The notes beneath the pieces are model-generated. The model worked only from the letters and a program-made list of their open reading frames with translations, did not search any database and was not told the origin of the DNA. This document shows positions 36,267 to 45,272 of a stretch of DNA of 64,000 bases, in pieces. The stretch covers positions 4,318,263-4,382,262 of the forward strand of contig NZ_LT840184.1 in assembly GCF_900177425.1 (NCBI RefSeq), given 5' to 3'. The translations under genes and the position numbers were made by a program. Positions within the stretch are counted from its first letter, which is position 1; every line of letters begins with the position of its first letter. This DNA is from Paenibacillus uliginis N3/975 (GTDB lineage: Bacteria; Bacillota; Bacilli; Paenibacillales; Paenibacillaceae).

Positions 36267-36394
36267 GAGGTATGCCTCCTATTCTGCTTCAACCTAACCG
36301 GTCAACTTACTTTATTAAAGCCCTTATTGATTGTACCGAAAATTGATGTCCTTTTCAAAGGAAAAAGAAAAGGGTTTGTCTCAAAGTAGATTTT

Positions 36395-36670
36395 TAGAAT
36401 AATAACAGGGACATCTTTTAGAAAAAAGCAAAAATGCTGGCCACACGAGGATTCATCCATGAGTGACCTGCTTGGTTTTGTGGTCGATGGCGTGCTTCTA
36501 AAGGTTGTATTTCGTCAGAGCTTCACTTCTCACGTTCCAGATAAGCATAGTTTTCATCTAAGCCATAATCCAAGTCGATAATCAACATTCTTGTCATACG
36601 TCCCCAACTTTTATTCACTTAATTCAAATGGGATATCAAGCAGCGCAACTGATGGCGCACCTTCTCATTC
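36395..36670 (-). pseudogene. Decayed IS1182-like transposase fragment
   Basis: No open frame, but the minus strand yields LGTYDKNV, then in a second frame LDYGLDENYAYLERE, then in a third VRSEALTKYNL followed by HAIDHKTKQ. IS1182-type transposases have a DAGYGSEENYxYLE stretch followed by a KYN motif, so this reads as a frameshifted remnant. GGGTTTGTCTCAAAG at 36371-36385 looks like an element end. The remaining gene-free sequence from 36267 to 36935 holds repeats listed separately and a terminator. Confidence 0.45.
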
Positions 36671-36739
36671 TTGAAGAGATCATGCGCGAAGCTGCGGAAA
36701 GGACGAAACGATTTCGGAAAAGCGGTAGCGGTCGGCTAA

Positions 36740-36774
36740 AAGCTTTCCAAAGGAAAGCTACATCGGAAGCATAA
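36740..36774. repeat. Dispersed copy of the palindromic repeat seen upstream of sigE
   Basis: Palindrome AGCTTTCCAAAGGAAAGCT (36740-36758) followed by ACATCGGAAGCATAAA, matching the plan of the four units at 11886-12043 (palindrome plus TTCGTAAGCATTA-like tail). Confidence 0.75.
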
Positions 36775-36782
36775 ACTCGTGT

Positions 36783-36825
36783 CCCCGAATTTCTTCCGTT
36801 AAGGAATAATTCAAGAAATTCGGGG
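36783..36825. repeat. 13-bp perfect inverted repeat
   Basis: CCCCGAATTTCTT (36783-36795) and AAGAAATTCGGGG (36813-36825) around a 17-base loop. No T run follows on either strand. It lies 8 bases beyond the palindromic repeat copy and upstream of the oppF terminator. Confidence 0.7.
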
Positions 36826-36874
36826 GCAAGAGCGATTGTAGGAACGATTCGTACACGTAGCGTCTACGATAGAC

Positions 36875-36914
36875 AAAAAGGGCGTCCTAGGTCAACGGAC
36901 CTTTTAGGACACCC
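36875..36914 (-). terminator. Terminator of the opp operon
   Basis: GGGTGTCCTAAAAGGTC pairs with GACCTAGGACGCCC (minus strand, two bulged bases) and is followed by TTTTTG, 22 bases after the oppF stop. Confidence 0.88.
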
Positions 36915-36935
36915 CCACAATACATATTTACTCCC

Positions 36936-37874
36936 TTAAGCGTAGGCTTTGGCAACCCAATGGCCTTTAGAAACTTCCACCAATTCGGTATCTTTTTCAT
37001 CAAGGACAACGGTACCATCTTCACCTTTGGCTGCAGAAATCGGTCCTTGCATATCATTTTCCATGATCAGGCGCTTCTTGTTAGCTTCGATCTCCGGATC
37101 GGGAATCGGGATTGCCGACAGCAGCGTCTTGGTATATGGATGAATCGGATTCGCATATAACTCTTCGCTATCTGCAAGCTCCACCATCTTACCAAGATAC
37201 ATAACAGCTACGCGATCACTGATATGCTTAACCATAGACAAATCATGCGCAATAAAGAGGTAAGTCAGACCAAGGCGGTCCTGCAAATCTTGAAGCAGAT
37301 TGACCACCTGCGCTTGTATTGACACATCCAGTGCCGAAATCGGCTCGTCACAAATAATAAACTTTGGATTTACCGCGAGCGCACGCGCAATACCAATCCG
37401 CTGACGCTGACCACCCGAGAATTCATGCGGATACCGCGTAGCATGGTCGCTGTTCAAGCCGACCATATCCAGCAGCTCTTCGACACGTTTTTTCCGTTCA
37501 GCACGGCTGCCGGCCATACCGTGGATATCCAGCGCTTCCCCGATAATGTCAGTGACCGTAAAACGTGGATTCAACGAGGCGTATGGATCCTGAAATATCA
37601 TCTGCATATCACGGCGCATCGCCTTCATTTTTTTCGGCGGCAGCTTGTAAATATCTGTTCCGTTGAACGTTACGCTTCCGGCAGTAGGTTCATACAGACG
37701 GAGAATTGTCCGCCCTGCAGTTGATTTACCACAACCGGATTCGCCTACCATACCGAGGGTTTCACCTTCACGGATGTTGAAGTTGAGATTGTCCACCGCT
37801 TTTAGGATATTGCCTTTTCCGACATTAAAATATTTTTTCAATCCATTTACTTCAATTAGATTGTTGCTCTTCAT
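36936..37874 (-). CDS. oppF: Oligopeptide ABC transporter ATP-binding protein OppF
   Basis: One of the two ATPases of a peptide importer. 312 residues: Walker A GESGCGKSTAGR, Q loop MIFQDPYASLNP, signature FSGGQRQRIGIARAL, Walker B FIICDEPISALD, H loop FIAHDLSMVKH, and the C-terminal oligopeptide/dipeptide domain (NPIHPYTKTLLSAIPIPDPE). ATG 37874 overlaps the oppD stop as ATGA. Last gene of oppABCDF. Confidence 0.95.
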   Translation of the reverse strand: MKSNNLIEVNGLKKYFNVGKGNILKAVDNLNFNIREGETLGMVGESGCGKSTAGRTILRLYEPTAGSVTFNGTDIYKLPPKKMKAMRRDMQMIFQDPYASLNPRFTVTDIIGEALDIHGMAGSRAERKKRVEELLDMVGLNSDHATRYPHEFSGGQRQRIGIARALAVNPKFIICDEPISALDVSIQAQVVNLLQDLQDRLGLTYLFIAHDLSMVKHISDRVAVMYLGKMVELADSEELYANPIHPYTKTLLSAIPIPDPEIEANKKRLIMENDMQGPISAAKGEDGTVVLDEKDTELVEVSKGHWVAKAYA

Positions 37875-38866
37875 GATGACTCAGCCTCCCCTGCCATCGG
37901 ATGAAGGTTCCAGCAGCGCGCCGCATGCGTATCGCTGAACTCCGTTGTACCCGGACTAATTCGTTCGCAAATTCTCATCGCTTCATCACAGCGGGCGCAG
38001 AACGCACATCCCGCCGGAGGTTTAATAAGATCGGGTGGTGTACCGATAATCGGGATAAGCGGCTCATCCTTCTTCTGGTCCAAACGCGGCATGGAGCGAA
38101 GCAGTCCCTTGGTGTAAGGGTGCTTAGGATTTTTGAAAATCTCCCACTTCGTTCCCGTTTCTACAACCTCTCCAGCGTACATAACGATAACCCGGTCACA
38201 CATACCGGCTACAACACCAAGGTCATGCGTGATCAGAATGATAGATGTGCCTAGACGATCCTGCATGTCTTTCATGACATCCATAATCTGAGCCTGGATA
38301 GTTACGTCAAGCGCGGTTGTTGGCTCGTCCGCAATCAGCAGTGCAGGATTGCAGGCAAGCGCAATCGCGATCATGGCACGCTGGCGCATACCACCGGAAA
38401 ACTCATGCGGATATTGGCTGAAGCGCTCTTCCGCATTTTTAATGCCGACAAGCTTGAGCATTTCAATAGCCTGTTTTTTCGCTTCGCCCGCAGACATGTT
38501 CTGGTGTTTAATGAGCACCTCGGTAATTTGCTTACCTATTCTAATGGTCGGATTCAGGGAAGTCATCGGATCTTGAAATATCATTCCGATATCTTTACCA
38601 CGAATCGCTTCCATTTGTTTGTTACTTTTCTTGAGAAGGTCTTGTCCTTGAAAAATGACCTCTCCTTTTTTAATCTCTGATGGCGGGGACGGAATCAGAC
38701 GCATGATTGTCTGGGCGGTAACACTTTTACCGCTGCCGGATTCACCAACAATGGCAACCGTCTCCCCTTTGCCAACTTCAAAATTCATGCCGCGAACAGC
38801 TTTAACTTCACCACCGCGTACACGGAACGAAACGTTGAGGTCTTTAACCTGCAAAATTGGTTCCAT
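37871..38866 (-). CDS. oppD: Oligopeptide ABC transporter ATP-binding protein OppD
   Basis: Second ATPase subunit, 331 residues. Walker A GESGSGKSVTAQ, MIFQDPMTSLNP, signature FSGGMRQRAMIAIALA, Walker B LLIADEPTTALD. The C-terminal region KPPAGCAFCARCDEAMRICE contains the four Cys that bind an iron-sulfur cluster in related peptide transporter ATPases. Sits 13 bases after oppC. Confidence 0.95.
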   Translation of the reverse strand: MEPILQVKDLNVSFRVRGGEVKAVRGMNFEVGKGETVAIVGESGSGKSVTAQTIMRLIPSPPSEIKKGEVIFQGQDLLKKSNKQMEAIRGKDIGMIFQDPMTSLNPTIRIGKQITEVLIKHQNMSAGEAKKQAIEMLKLVGIKNAEERFSQYPHEFSGGMRQRAMIAIALACNPALLIADEPTTALDVTIQAQIMDVMKDMQDRLGTSIILITHDLGVVAGMCDRVIVMYAGEVVETGTKWEIFKNPKHPYTKGLLRSMPRLDQKKDEPLIPIIGTPPDLIKPPAGCAFCARCDEAMRICERISPGTTEFSDTHAARCWNLHPMAGEAESS

Positions 38867-38879
38867 ACCTTCCCACCTC

Positions 38880-39830
38880 CTATTTTTTCAGTTTCGGATC
38901 GAGTGCGTCACGCAGGCCATCACCGAAAATGTTAAATGCGAGCATCGTCAAGCTGATAAAGAGGGCTGGGAACAGCATCCGCCAAGGATAGTACATCCAG
39001 CCGGACAAAGCATCGTTAATCATGGAGCCCCATGAAGCGACCGGCGCTTGGACACCCAAGCCGAGGAAGCTCAGGAAAGCCTCAGCAAAGATCGCATTCG
39101 GCACGGACAGTGTCAACGTAACGATAATGGGACCGAGTGCGTTCGGAATTAAGTGACGGAACAAGAGCCTTGGAGCGCCAGCACCCATAGAACGTGAGGC
39201 CAGCACATACTCCCTGCTCTTCAGTTGCATAATTTCTCCCCGCACAATCCATGACATGTTAATCCAACCGGTAATCGTTAAGGCAAGTATGATCGTACCT
39301 AAACTTGGTTCAAATACGACCAGCAGCAGAATCGTAACTAAGAGATAAGGTATCGAGTACAAAATCTCTGCGAATTTATTCATGAACTCATCGACACGGC
39401 CGCCAAAATAGCCCATCACGCCGCCGTAAATGACACCAATCATAAGGTCAATTGCCGCCGCCGCAAGTCCGACGATCAAAGAGATACGCGCGCCCATCCA
39501 TGTACGGACAAACACGTCACGTCCCAAATCGTCGGTGCCGAACCAGTGCTCCGAAGAAGGAGGCATATTCGTATTCATGAGATCGTTTGTTTCATAGTCA
39601 TACTTCGAGATCATTGGGCCGAGGATGGCCATAATAATGATCAATATCATAATAATCAAACCGGTCATGGCAAGCTTGTTCTTGCGCAATCGTTCCCAGG
39701 AGTCACGCCAAGCCGACAAGCTTTCACGCTGAATGACTTCGGATTGCTTTTCATCAACGCCAATCTTTTGGAAATCTTCAGGTTTCAGGTTTTGTGCCGC
39801 GGGGTTCGGTATCGTCTGTTCTGTCGTCAT
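38880..39830 (-). CDS. oppC: Oligopeptide ABC transporter permease OppC
   Basis: Membrane subunit of 316 residues with a soluble N-terminal part (residues 1-60) and six helices. The OppC N-terminal domain (WRDSWERLRKNKLAMTGLIIM), GTDDLGRDVFVRTWMGARIS and the EAA loop (EYVLASRSMGAGAPRLLFRHLIPNAL, in part) are clear. ATG 39830 has GGGAGGG 8 bases upstream; an earlier GTG-type start would add 8 residues inside oppB. Confidence 0.95.
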   Translation of the reverse strand: MTTEQTIPNPAAQNLKPEDFQKIGVDEKQSEVIQRESLSAWRDSWERLRKNKLAMTGLIIMILIIIMAILGPMISKYDYETNDLMNTNMPPSSEHWFGTDDLGRDVFVRTWMGARISLIVGLAAAAIDLMIGVIYGGVMGYFGGRVDEFMNKFAEILYSIPYLLVTILLLVVFEPSLGTIILALTITGWINMSWIVRGEIMQLKSREYVLASRSMGAGAPRLLFRHLIPNALGPIIVTLTLSVPNAIFAEAFLSFLGLGVQAPVASWGSMINDALSGWMYYPWRMLFPALFISLTMLAFNIFGDGLRDALDPKLKK

Positions 39831-39834
39831 CGTG

Positions 39835-40767
39835 TTAGCCCTCCTTCCCGCCACTCAGTTTAATACGCGGATCTACGAGTACATAGGCAATATCCGTCAA
39901 GAAACGAGCAAGCATCAACAAGATTCCGTAAAAAATCGTAATCCCCATAATTACCGTATAATCGCGGTTTGTAATACTATTCACGAACTGTTTGCCGATA
40001 CCGCCGATACCAAAGATTTGTTCAATAACAACCGATCCGGTAATGATGTTTGCCGTCATCGGACCAACATAGGTTACGACTGGTAGAATACCGTTACGAA
40101 TGACGTGACGGAACATAATAGCAAACCAGTTTAAACCTTTTGCTTTAGCAGTTTTAATATAGTCTGAATGCAATACTTCAAGCATGCTTGAACGGGTCAA
40201 GCGTGCGATAAATGCAATCGGTTGGGCAGACAATGCCATCACCGGAAGAACATAATCCAGCGGGCCGTCAAAACCCATAACGTTAAACAACCCTGCCTTT
40301 TCAGCCAAAACGTATTGAAGCAAGGAAGCCAGCACGAAGCTCGGCACCGCGATACCCAATACGGAAACAATCATCGCAACGTTATCGATCAGTTTGCGGT
40401 GATATAGAGCTGCTAGCATACCTAGCAATACGCCAACAATGACAGAAACGACAATCGCTATTAGACCTAGTTTCAAGGATGGAGCGAATGTTTCTGTAAT
40501 GATATCGGTAACGCTTTGGTTTTGCTGTTTCATGGACAATCCAAAGTCACCCTGCACTATATTTCCCAAGTATTTCGTGTACTGCTGAAAAATCGGTTTA
40601 TCCAAATCATACTGCTCCATCAGCCTCGCCAATATTTCAGGCGAAGGCTTTTTTTCTCCCATAAACGGATCTCCCGGTATGGCTTTCATGAGAAAAAAAG
40701 TGGCTGAGATCAGTATGAATAACGACACAAGCATGTAAAAAAACTTACTCGCTACATACCTCAGCAT
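39835..40767 (-). CDS. oppB: Oligopeptide ABC transporter permease OppB
   Basis: Membrane subunit of 310 residues with six helices. MLRYVASKFFYMLVSLFILI is the first helix; PGDPF and YDLDKPIFQQYTKYLGNIVQGDFG are the typical periplasmic stretch, and the EAA loop is DYIKTAKAKGLNWFAIMFRHVIRNG. Starts 209 bases after oppA, beyond a terminator-like hairpin. Confidence 0.95.
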   Translation of the reverse strand: MLRYVASKFFYMLVSLFILISATFFLMKAIPGDPFMGEKKPSPEILARLMEQYDLDKPIFQQYTKYLGNIVQGDFGLSMKQQNQSVTDIITETFAPSLKLGLIAIVVSVIVGVLLGMLAALYHRKLIDNVAMIVSVLGIAVPSFVLASLLQYVLAEKAGLFNVMGFDGPLDYVLPVMALSAQPIAFIARLTRSSMLEVLHSDYIKTAKAKGLNWFAIMFRHVIRNGILPVVTYVGPMTANIITGSVVIEQIFGIGGIGKQFVNSITNRDYTVIMGITIFYGILLMLARFLTDIAYVLVDPRIKLSGGKEG

Positions 40768-40895
40768 CCCGCATCCCCCTAGTTGATAGTTGTTCTATGC
40801 CAAGTCTAGTTTTATTGTAAACAACACTAGAACGAATAATCAATTCTATAAGTTACACCAAACAAAACAAGATTTGGAAAAAGTTCGATCAATAC

Positions 40896-40942
40896 AAAAA
40901 AATCGGGATATATATGGGGCGAATCCCCACATATATATCCCG
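40896..40942 (-). terminator. Terminator-like hairpin between oppA and oppB
   Basis: CGGGATATATATGTGGGG and CCCCATATATATCCCG (minus strand) form a long stem followed by ATTTTTTT. It sits 35 bases after the oppA stop, within the operon, and is likely to lower expression of the downstream transporter genes relative to oppA. Confidence 0.85.
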
Positions 40943-40976
40943 AGTAGTAGTCTTTCATACAAAGTTCTACGAATGA

Positions 40977-42641
40977 CTACTCAATGTATGCACGTGTGAA
41001 ATCAATATCACCTTTGTAATCAAGAGTAAGACCTTTGACCCAAGGTTTAACCAAAGATACGTTGGAATAGTAGAACAACGGCAAAACTACCTGATTATCC
41101 TGAACCAGAATTTTTTCAGCATCTGCCATCATTTCCATACGCTTTGCATTGTCACTTGAACTGTAAGCTTCGTTCACAAGCTTGTCATACTCTTCGTTTT
41201 TAAAGCCGCTGTCATTGTTACCGCTCTTCGATGTCCACATATCAATGTAAGTCATAGGATCGTTATAGTCTGCGCCCCAACCTGAACGAGCGATTTGATA
41301 ATCGAGATTTTGACGATTTTTCAAGAAAACGCCCCACTCTTGGTTTTGAACCTTAACTTCTACACCAAGATTTTTCTTCCACATATCGGAGACTGCAAGT
41401 GCAATTTTCTTATGGCGATCATCGGAGTTATGGATCAGTGTAACTTCAGGCAGTGTAGTGTAGCCTTCTTCCTGCATACCTTGAGCAAGCAGTTTTTTGG
41501 CCTCATCCAGATTTTCTTCGAAATACGTATCAGGTACTTCTGTACGATACTCCTCTTTCACACCTTTAATACCCGGTGGAACAAAACCGAAAGCTGGGAT
41601 TTCTCCAGCCATTGTGATCTTCTCAGTAATTGCTTTACGATCTAATGCCATCGAGAAAGCTTTACGTATGTTCACGTTATCAAACGGCTTTGCAGTCGTG
41701 TTGAAAACATAAAAATACGTAGAGGAGATACCTTTAATATTCAGCTCTTCTGGAAGCTCTTTCTTCACAGCGTTCAACTGATCGGTAGGAATGCTACCTG
41801 TTGGCTGTCCTGCATAGTCCAGCTCATTATTCCGGTAGCTTGAAAGTTCTGTAGCAGAGCTATTTACAATGCTCATTTCTACTTTTTCCAATTTAACGGA
41901 CTTGTTATCCCAATACTGATCATTTTTGACCAGTTCAATTTTTTGTCCCTTTGTAATCTTAGACATTTTGAAAGGACCGTTACCAATCAATGTTTCCGGT
42001 TTCGTTGCCCATTTATCATTGTCCTTCGCAGATGAATGAATTGGGTAATACGTTTGGAAAGACATCAGATTTAGGAAGTACGGAGTAGGATTCTCAAGCG
42101 TAACTTCGAGTGTATGGTCGTCAGTTGCTTTAATGCCTACTTCATTAGCGTCTTTAATGTCGCCAAGGTTGTATGCTTCTGCATTTTTAATATAATACAG
42201 TTGGTAAACATACGGAGGAGCAGGAGTGAACTTTGGATCCAATACACGTTTCCAAGCAAATTCAAAGTCTTTCGCGGTTACAGCATCGCCGTTACTCCAC
42301 TTAGCGTCTTTGCGGAGTGTGAAGACATATTTCAAACCGTCTTCAGAAATTTTCCATGATTCAGCTACGGCAGGTACGGGTTCACCGTCAGTACCTTTAC
42401 GTGCGAGACCTTCGAACACAGCGTTAATAACTGTGTTGGACGCATTGTCTTGAGATTGTCCCGGATCCAATGTAGGAGGCTCGGAAGCGAAATTCATACG
42501 GAAGACTTGTTCTTTAGGTTTTCCGTTGTCACCTTTGGCGCTCTGGTCATCGTTTTTGTTGTTGGATCCGCATCCGGCCAACACTGTACCGATGGCAAGA
42601 ATCAGCGTCAAGAGTAGCAATAGGCTTTTGTGTTTCTTCAT
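40977..42641 (-). CDS. oppA: Oligopeptide ABC transporter substrate-binding lipoprotein OppA
   Basis: Family 5 solute-binding protein that delivers peptides to OppBC. 554 residues: a lipoprotein signal peptide (MKKHKSLLLLLTLILAIGTV) with lipobox LAGC, a polar spacer (GSNNKNDDQSAKGDN), then VFRMNFASEPPTLDPGQSQDN. TYVLRKDAKWSNGDAVTAKDFEFAWKR-like stretch and GWGADYNDPMTYIDMW are typical of OppA. The 148-base gap upstream contains the terminator of the previous unit and would hold the opp promoter; I could not fix a clear -35/-10 pair. Confidence 0.95.
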   Translation of the reverse strand: MKKHKSLLLLLTLILAIGTVLAGCGSNNKNDDQSAKGDNGKPKEQVFRMNFASEPPTLDPGQSQDNASNTVINAVFEGLARKGTDGEPVPAVAESWKISEDGLKYVFTLRKDAKWSNGDAVTAKDFEFAWKRVLDPKFTPAPPYVYQLYYIKNAEAYNLGDIKDANEVGIKATDDHTLEVTLENPTPYFLNLMSFQTYYPIHSSAKDNDKWATKPETLIGNGPFKMSKITKGQKIELVKNDQYWDNKSVKLEKVEMSIVNSSATELSSYRNNELDYAGQPTGSIPTDQLNAVKKELPEELNIKGISSTYFYVFNTTAKPFDNVNIRKAFSMALDRKAITEKITMAGEIPAFGFVPPGIKGVKEEYRTEVPDTYFEENLDEAKKLLAQGMQEEGYTTLPEVTLIHNSDDRHKKIALAVSDMWKKNLGVEVKVQNQEWGVFLKNRQNLDYQIARSGWGADYNDPMTYIDMWTSKSGNNDSGFKNEEYDKLVNEAYSSSDNAKRMEMMADAEKILVQDNQVVLPLFYYSNVSLVKPWVKGLTLDYKGDIDFTRAYIE

Positions 42642-42712
42642 CTTGCAGTTTCCCCCTCATAGATTTTAGGTATATGCTTACCGATTATACAACCAGTGGT
42701 CAAAAAAATCCA

Positions 42713-42747
42713 TTAAAAGCCCCACAGAAATATCTCCCTGTGAGGCA
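42713..42747 (-). terminator. Terminator of the panE-DUF3397 unit
   Basis: GCCTCACAG and CTGTGGGGC (minus strand) form a 9-bp stem with one mismatch around a 10-base loop, followed by TTTTA. About 45 bases after the DUF3397 stop. Confidence 0.75.
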
Positions 42748-42789
42748 TTTGACACATGATTGTAAAAGTTTTCTTATGTTACTTTTCCC

Positions 42790-43164
42790 TTACATGACTT
42801 TAAATATGTATTGGACCAATCCGAAAAATGTAAAAATTATGTAACTTATGCTCATCGTTACAAATGCTAGACGCCAAACGACACGCAGCAATCGCTTTCC
42901 GTCAACCCGCCCCTTCCAACGGTTTTGAGCCCCCCCGATCAATCCCGCCGTTATTAGGAGTAGAAGAAGAATTAAGTAAAACCCGAATTTGGTTTGGAAC
43001 AAGTTATTAAACAGAGCGGATACGGAAATTAATAAAAACACAGTAGTTACATCCATTGCAAGTTTCATCGCCTGTCTCTTGTCTTTCTTGCGCAGAGTAA
43101 CGATCAAGTAAACCAGAATGAAAGGTATGACGGGTACAACACTCATAATAATGAGAAGATCCAT
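42790..43164 (-). CDS. DUF3397 membrane protein
   Basis: 124-residue protein with four membrane helices (residues 1-20, 35-52, 56-73, 93-118) and a basic loop RKKDKRQ after the first. This topology and the position beside panE and bshC/mraZ match DUF3397 proteins of Bacillus and Paenibacillus. No function is known. ATG 43164 has AGGAGG 7 bases upstream; it begins 11 bases after panE. Confidence 0.8.
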   Translation of the reverse strand: MDLLIIMSVVPVIPFILVYLIVTLRKKDKRQAMKLAMDVTTVFLLISVSALFNNLFQTKFGFYLILLLLLITAGLIGGAQNRWKGRVDGKRLLRVVWRLAFVTMSISYIIFTFFGLVQYIFKVM

Positions 43165-43175
43165 TCTCACGCCTC

Positions 43176-44141
43176 CTAAACATGAATACCTTCTATCAGC
43201 CGCCATAAAAGACGGTGGACCGGTGTGGATACACCAACACGTTCCGCCATACGGACTATACTTCCGTTTATCGATGAAACTTCTGTTGTACGTCCTTCCA
43301 GGACGTCCTTGAGCATCGAGGACGTGTTACCCGAAGTTGCTTGACACACCTGAAGTATCTGCTCCCACAGGTCGGTCTCCCAGGGAATATTGCAAGCCGA
43401 ATATACGGCAATACCTTCTTCATAGAGTTCCTTCATAAGGTGCATACGCTCCTCAGATTCCAGAAGCTCCCCGTTCGGAATCCGCCATACGGCGGTTAAT
43501 GGATTGATCACAGCATTCATCAACAATTTCCGATAGATCATGATATCCAATTCTTTCGACAAAAAAACGTCAAATCCTGCTCTTTCCAGCTGAACAGCGA
43601 GCGCTTTTTCAGATTCGCTTCCCTCAGAAGGATCTGCCTTCTCATCATCCGAAAAAGAACTCCCCGCTTGTCCAACCCAGGTTGACCCCTGTCCGGCATG
43701 CGTGACTTCCGAAAGTCCGCTTCGCTTTGCGCCTTCAGTCGTCACTGCAGCATATAGTGTCCAGGCAGGCAGCTCTCGTCTCAACCTTTCCATGTGACCC
43801 GTTCCGTTCTGAAAACATAGGAGTCTCCGGTGTTTCGACGAATAAGGAGCAAACAGTTCTTCAACCACTTTAGTTATTCCCGTCTGTTTGACCATCAGAA
43901 ATATATAATCATCTTCACCCGCCCCTCCAATCTCATGATATCTTGAGATTGGCTCTGCCTGGAAAGATTCAGACGGAACATGAATTGAATCTTGCTCCCT
44001 TATAACCGTAATTCCGTTTGAGCGCAGCTGCTCAGCCTGCTCCTTACTGCGGCACCAAAAAGTTACATCCGCTCCGCTGGCAGCAAGTCTGCCTCCGTAT
44101 AACAGCCCCAGTGAACCTGCGCCAATAATATGAATAGTCAT
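43176..44141 (-). CDS. panE: 2-dehydropantoate 2-reductase (ketopantoate reductase family)
   Basis: NADPH-dependent reduction of ketopantoate to pantoate in pantothenate and CoA synthesis. 321 residues; IHIIGAGSLGLLYGGRLA is the dinucleotide fold, CFQNGTGHMERL the NADPH/hinge part, and YRKLLMNAVINPLTAV includes the catalytic Lys and Asn of the family. C-terminal TSSMLKDVLEGRTTEVSSING is typical. The family contains paralogues with other substrates, so pantoate itself is inferred. Confidence 0.9.
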   Translation of the reverse strand: MTIHIIGAGSLGLLYGGRLAASGADVTFWCRSKEQAEQLRSNGITVIREQDSIHVPSESFQAEPISRYHEIGGAGEDDYIFLMVKQTGITKVVEELFAPYSSKHRRLLCFQNGTGHMERLRRELPAWTLYAAVTTEGAKRSGLSEVTHAGQGSTWVGQAGSSFSDDEKADPSEGSESEKALAVQLERAGFDVFLSKELDIMIYRKLLMNAVINPLTAVWRIPNGELLESEERMHLMKELYEEGIAVYSACNIPWETDLWEQILQVCQATSGNTSSMLKDVLEGRTTEVSSINGSIVRMAERVGVSTPVHRLLWRLIEGIHV

Positions 44142-44208
44142 TTGTGAAATCCCCCGTCCATGTATGTCATATCAACTTCTAGTATATATCAAGAACATTT
44201 CAGACCAT

Positions 44209-44257
44209 ACAAATAACCCGTTCCGGCGCATCCATAATGCGCGTAGAGCGGGTTATA
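44209..44257 (-). terminator. Terminator-like hairpin after rsfA
   Basis: TAACCCG...CGGGTTA encloses a second stem GCGCAT/ATGCGC; the minus strand continues TTTGTATGG. The stem is strong, the T tract short. Lies 20 bases after the rsfA stop. Confidence 0.6.
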
Positions 44258-44276
44258 AGCCTATGCCTTCTTCAGG

Positions 44277-44927
44277 CTATTCAATTCGTTCGAGATTACC
44301 GTTTGCATCCATTTTGAAACGGGTCTTGAGCTCTTCTTCCTCTTCATTTAAGAAAGCAAGTCTTCTAGCCCGATCCATAATTTGAATCAATGCCTTGTAG
44401 TCATCATTGACGACATGATAGTCTGTCTTCACTTCACTAACTTCTTTCAATAGACGAGCATTCTCTCCTCGGAGTTTAGCCAGTTCTTCTTCCTTCTCAC
44501 GCAGATTTCTCTCAAGCATTTTGTACTGGCGTCCGCTTTCCTGCAGTCCACCCTTCCATTGGCGGAGGAACCGGATTACCGCATCGATAGAAAGTGTTTC
44601 TTCACTGGCTCCCTCACTCTTATAGCTCTCCTGCTCGAATTCAGCATGGACCAAACCTGCCACTTGAGGTCCTGCAGATGTTGGCTGTTTCTTGTAATAG
44701 CTTCGTTTTTGACGTTGAGATTTCGCCAAACTAATCGCTTCCTCGTATTTCTTGCGCACACAGCTGTTCCACCTGAATCCACAGGCAGCTGATGTCCGGC
44801 CAATCCGTTCTCCGACCTCTTCAAATGCTGCTAACTGTGTACTGCCTTCCCGAATGTGACGAAGGGTCACCTCCGCTAAAATCAAATCATCCTCTACGCT
44901 CCATGCATCCTGTCTCACTGCTGACAT
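44277..44927 (-). CDS. rsfA: RsfA-family prespore-specific transcription regulator
   Basis: 216-residue regulator with a Myb/SANT-like N-terminal domain: VRQDAWSVEDDLILAEVTLRHI, then STQLAAFEEVGERIGRTSAACGFRWNSCVRK, very close to B. subtilis RsfA. The middle and C-terminal parts are a predicted coiled coil (LREKEEELAKLRGENARLLK). RsfA fine-tunes SigF-dependent genes in the forespore of Bacillus. ATG 44927 has TAGGAGGG 9 bases upstream; a start 8 codons earlier overlaps that site. Confidence 0.88.
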   Translation of the reverse strand: MSAVRQDAWSVEDDLILAEVTLRHIREGSTQLAAFEEVGERIGRTSAACGFRWNSCVRKKYEEAISLAKSQRQKRSYYKKQPTSAGPQVAGLVHAEFEQESYKSEGASEETLSIDAVIRFLRQWKGGLQESGRQYKMLERNLREKEEELAKLRGENARLLKEVSEVKTDYHVVNDDYKALIQIMDRARRLAFLNEEEEELKTRFKMDANGNLERIE

Positions 44928-44951
44928 ACCATAAAACCCTCCTAACGACAT

Positions 44952-45195
44952 CCTAAAATAACCGTCTTCAATACCGCATAACTCGGTTGCTGAATAGGGT
45001 ATAAAAGCTGCTTAATTCATTTCTATGCCTCTCATAGAGTTCATAGAATCTATTTGATACTAAAATGTATTTCCATTTTAAATACAGAACATACACCTAC
45101 AGTCGGATTTGTAGTAAAAATACGACTCCATTCCATATTTCAAGTACATAAATCACATTTATTCGAAATTTCAGCTTGATTTCGCCAGTTAGACA
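44952..45195. other. Gene-free stretch between rsfA and DUF2626 gene
   Basis: AT-rich spacer between divergent genes. It must hold the rsfA promoter (expected forespore type) but no confident match was found; the plus-strand promoter at its right end is listed separately. Confidence 0.6.
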
Positions 45196-45224
45196 TTTAC
45201 ACGATTTTACCATGACGTTATAAT
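45196..45224 (+). promoter_or_regulatory. SigA-type promoter of the DUF2626 gene
   Basis: TTTACA (45196-45201), 17-base spacer, TATAAT (45219-45224), about 48 bases before the start codon. Confidence 0.7.
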
Positions 45225-45272
45225 GTACATAGCAATAAGCATTGTCCGTACATATGAGAGGAGGATATGATC

